Positions 63,225-64,000 of a stretch of DNA of 64,000 nucleotides are shown piece after piece (positions within the stretch are counted from its first letter, which is position 1; each line of letters begins with the position of its first letter). The notes under the pieces are model-generated. The model ran no database searches. It had not been told where the DNA came from and saw only the letters and a program-made list of their open reading frames with translations. The DNA lies in assembly GCA_016926695.1 (NCBI GenBank), contig JAFGOB010000001.1:19535-83534 (forward strand). Reading direction: 5' to 3'. The DNA comes from Dehalococcoidales bacterium. Lineage in GTDB: Bacteria; Chloroflexota; Dehalococcoidia; Dehalococcoidales; UBA3254. Position numbers and translations under genes: made by a program.

Positions 63225-63388
63225 TATTAGCAGTGTAAATGCCAGGTGGAACAATCCGCGGTTATAACCATTCGGGTTTCAGTACCGGAAACGCGTTGAC
63301 TGAATCTGTTCTTTGCATGTTTTGGCTTGACCGGCAGGCTGATTTTTCTGTCCCATTGCTCTGCGAAGGTTTTCTATGTTTCTACTGA

Positions 63389-63425
63389 GTCTTCCATGCC
63401 CCGATGGCATCGGGGCATGGAAGAC
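63389..63425. terminator. Perfect 18-bp palindromic hairpin after the MFS gene
   Basis: GTCTTCCATGCCCCGATG (63389-63406) is an exact reverse complement of 63408-63425, with one central base. It lies 165 bp after the stop of the transporter gene, in a 399-bp spacer that otherwise has no gene. The downstream bases CCTCGTATTTG are only weakly T-rich. It may be a terminator or a repetitive palindrome. Confidence 0.55.
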
Positions 63426-63623
63426 CCTCGTATTTGACATTGATCGATGCCGCTATTAAACTTTAGTTAATTTCAGAAATAAGAACTGCAGCTTTATCTC
63501 ATTCAATTGATTGTTTTCAGATCGCTGTAATTTATTCGTAATTTATAAACCCTGCTTCAATAATTTGTATTTGATTAAAGTTATTAAAATAATTACAAAT
63601 AATGCGAAATGGGAGAAGAAAGA

Positions 63624-64000
63624 ATGGATCAAAAACCTGTAGATTTGAAGGATAAGGAACGCACTCTTAAGTCAGCCAGTCTTATAGGGCCTACGGCTGG
63701 CCCTCCGGTCGATATTCATTCAGCTAATGGGAAAATAACCCGCATACGGCCTTACCATTATGCCGAAGGACGAAATCTTGAAGACCTCAACCCCTGGAAG
63801 ATCGAGGCGCGTGGCAAGACCTTCGGCCCCCCGGATCGTTCATTGCCATCGCCTTTTTTCCTCTCTTATAAAAACCGCGTATATTCCAAAAACCGCGTGC
63901 GCTATCCTCTCAAGAGAGTAGATTGGGACCCCAAAGGTGAAAGGAATCCCCAGAACCGGGGTAAGAGCAAATACGTCAGGATCTCCTGGGACGAGGCCGC
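63624..64000 (+). CDS. Molybdopterin oxidoreductase, pyrogallol-transhydroxylase-like, 5' part only
   Basis: The first 125 residues of a DMSO-reductase-superfamily large subunit are present; the rest lies beyond the window. The text LNPWKIEARGKTFGPP and YPLKRVDWDPKGERNPQNRG resembles, from memory, the N-terminal part of the pyrogallol-phloroglucinol transhydroxylase large subunit. KYVRISWDEA is the general family block. There is no N-terminal Cys motif for a [4Fe-4S] cluster, as in that transhydroxylase, and no Tat signal. GGGAGAAGAAAG precedes the ATG. The function is inferred from a partial sequence and could be another FeS-free molybdoenzyme. Confidence 0.8.
   Translation, partial: MDQKPVDLKDKERTLKSASLIGPTAGPPVDIHSANGKITRIRPYHYAEGRNLEDLNPWKIEARGKTFGPPDRSLPSPFFLSYKNRVYSKNRVRYPLKRVDWDPKGERNPQNRGKSKYVRISWDEA

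Noticed and set aside
1..64000. CRISPR arrays, tRNA, rRNA and insertion sequences
   Set aside because: I looked for regular direct repeats, tRNA cloverleaf signatures, rRNA stretches and transposase motifs and saw none. This was by eye, so a dedicated scan could still find a short RNA gene.

Overview
This window reads as a chromosomal segment of a strictly anaerobic, metabolically versatile bacterium. The evidence is a glycyl radical enzyme with its radical SAM activase, an HgdC/HgdB-type ATP-driven reductase or dehydratase set, two molybdopterin oxidoreductases, several [4Fe-4S] flavoenzymes of the 2-enoate reductase type and a type III glutamine synthetase. Starts at GTG and TTG are common and most genes have strong AGGAGG-like ribosome binding sites. 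The gene repertoire (PrpD-like proteins, DUF169, hydantoinase A/B, tandem SpoIIE phosphatases) suits a Chloroflexota (Dehalococcoidia-like) or Peptococcaceae-like organism, but I cannot fix the phylum from sequence alone. I saw no rRNA, tRNA, CRISPR array or insertion sequence.

Region 1 (1-24.6 kb) is a divergent catabolic island around a MarR-family regulator (5743-6300). The left, minus-strand arm encodes an FAD oxidoreductase, an MmgE/PrpD protein, an alpha/beta hydrolase, an unrecognised protein with a C-terminal CxxCxxxxC motif, and a CocE-type hydrolase cut by the window edge. The right, plus-strand arm encodes two HgdC-type ATPases, two HgdB-type subunits, two family III CoA-transferases, a carboxylesterase, a lipase-like hydrolase, a GlpD-like dehydrogenase, a glycyl radical enzyme, a second copy of the unrecognised protein, the glycyl radical activase, another carboxylesterase, a flavodoxin-like protein and a phosphotriesterase-like hydrolase. 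I infer that esters or similar substrates are hydrolysed, the acids are activated by CoA transfer, and they are then reduced or dehydrated by low-potential radical chemistry.

Region 2 (24.6-43 kb) continues the catabolic theme. It holds an SDR, a frameshifted TIM-barrel isomerase, a cytoplasmic molybdopterin/FeS pair, an OYE-type flavoenzyme, a third carboxylesterase, an enolase-superfamily sugar-acid dehydratase next to an AraD1/FAH-type enzyme, an arginase-fold hydrolase downstream of a GlcD/GlcF-like pair, and a hydantoinase A/B pair. The intergenic region at 38.6-39.2 kb carries two similar operator-like dyads and a long hairpin.

Region 3 (43-51 kb) is a mixed segment: a secreted collagen-like protein, an AbrB-PIN and a HEPN-MNT toxin-antitoxin pair, glutamine synthetase III with a terminator-like leader hairpin, a duplicated His-rich cupin-like protein, a 39-residue small ORF with its own promoter and terminator, and a nucleotidyltransferase remnant.

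Region 4 (51-64 kb) encodes a CBS protein, a second MmgE/PrpD protein, a DUF169 protein, two MFS transporters, a 2-enoate-reductase-like flavoprotein, an NTF2-like protein, a recent tandem duplication of 5TM-SpoIIE phosphatases, and the start of a pyrogallol-transhydroxylase-like molybdenum enzyme cut by the window end.
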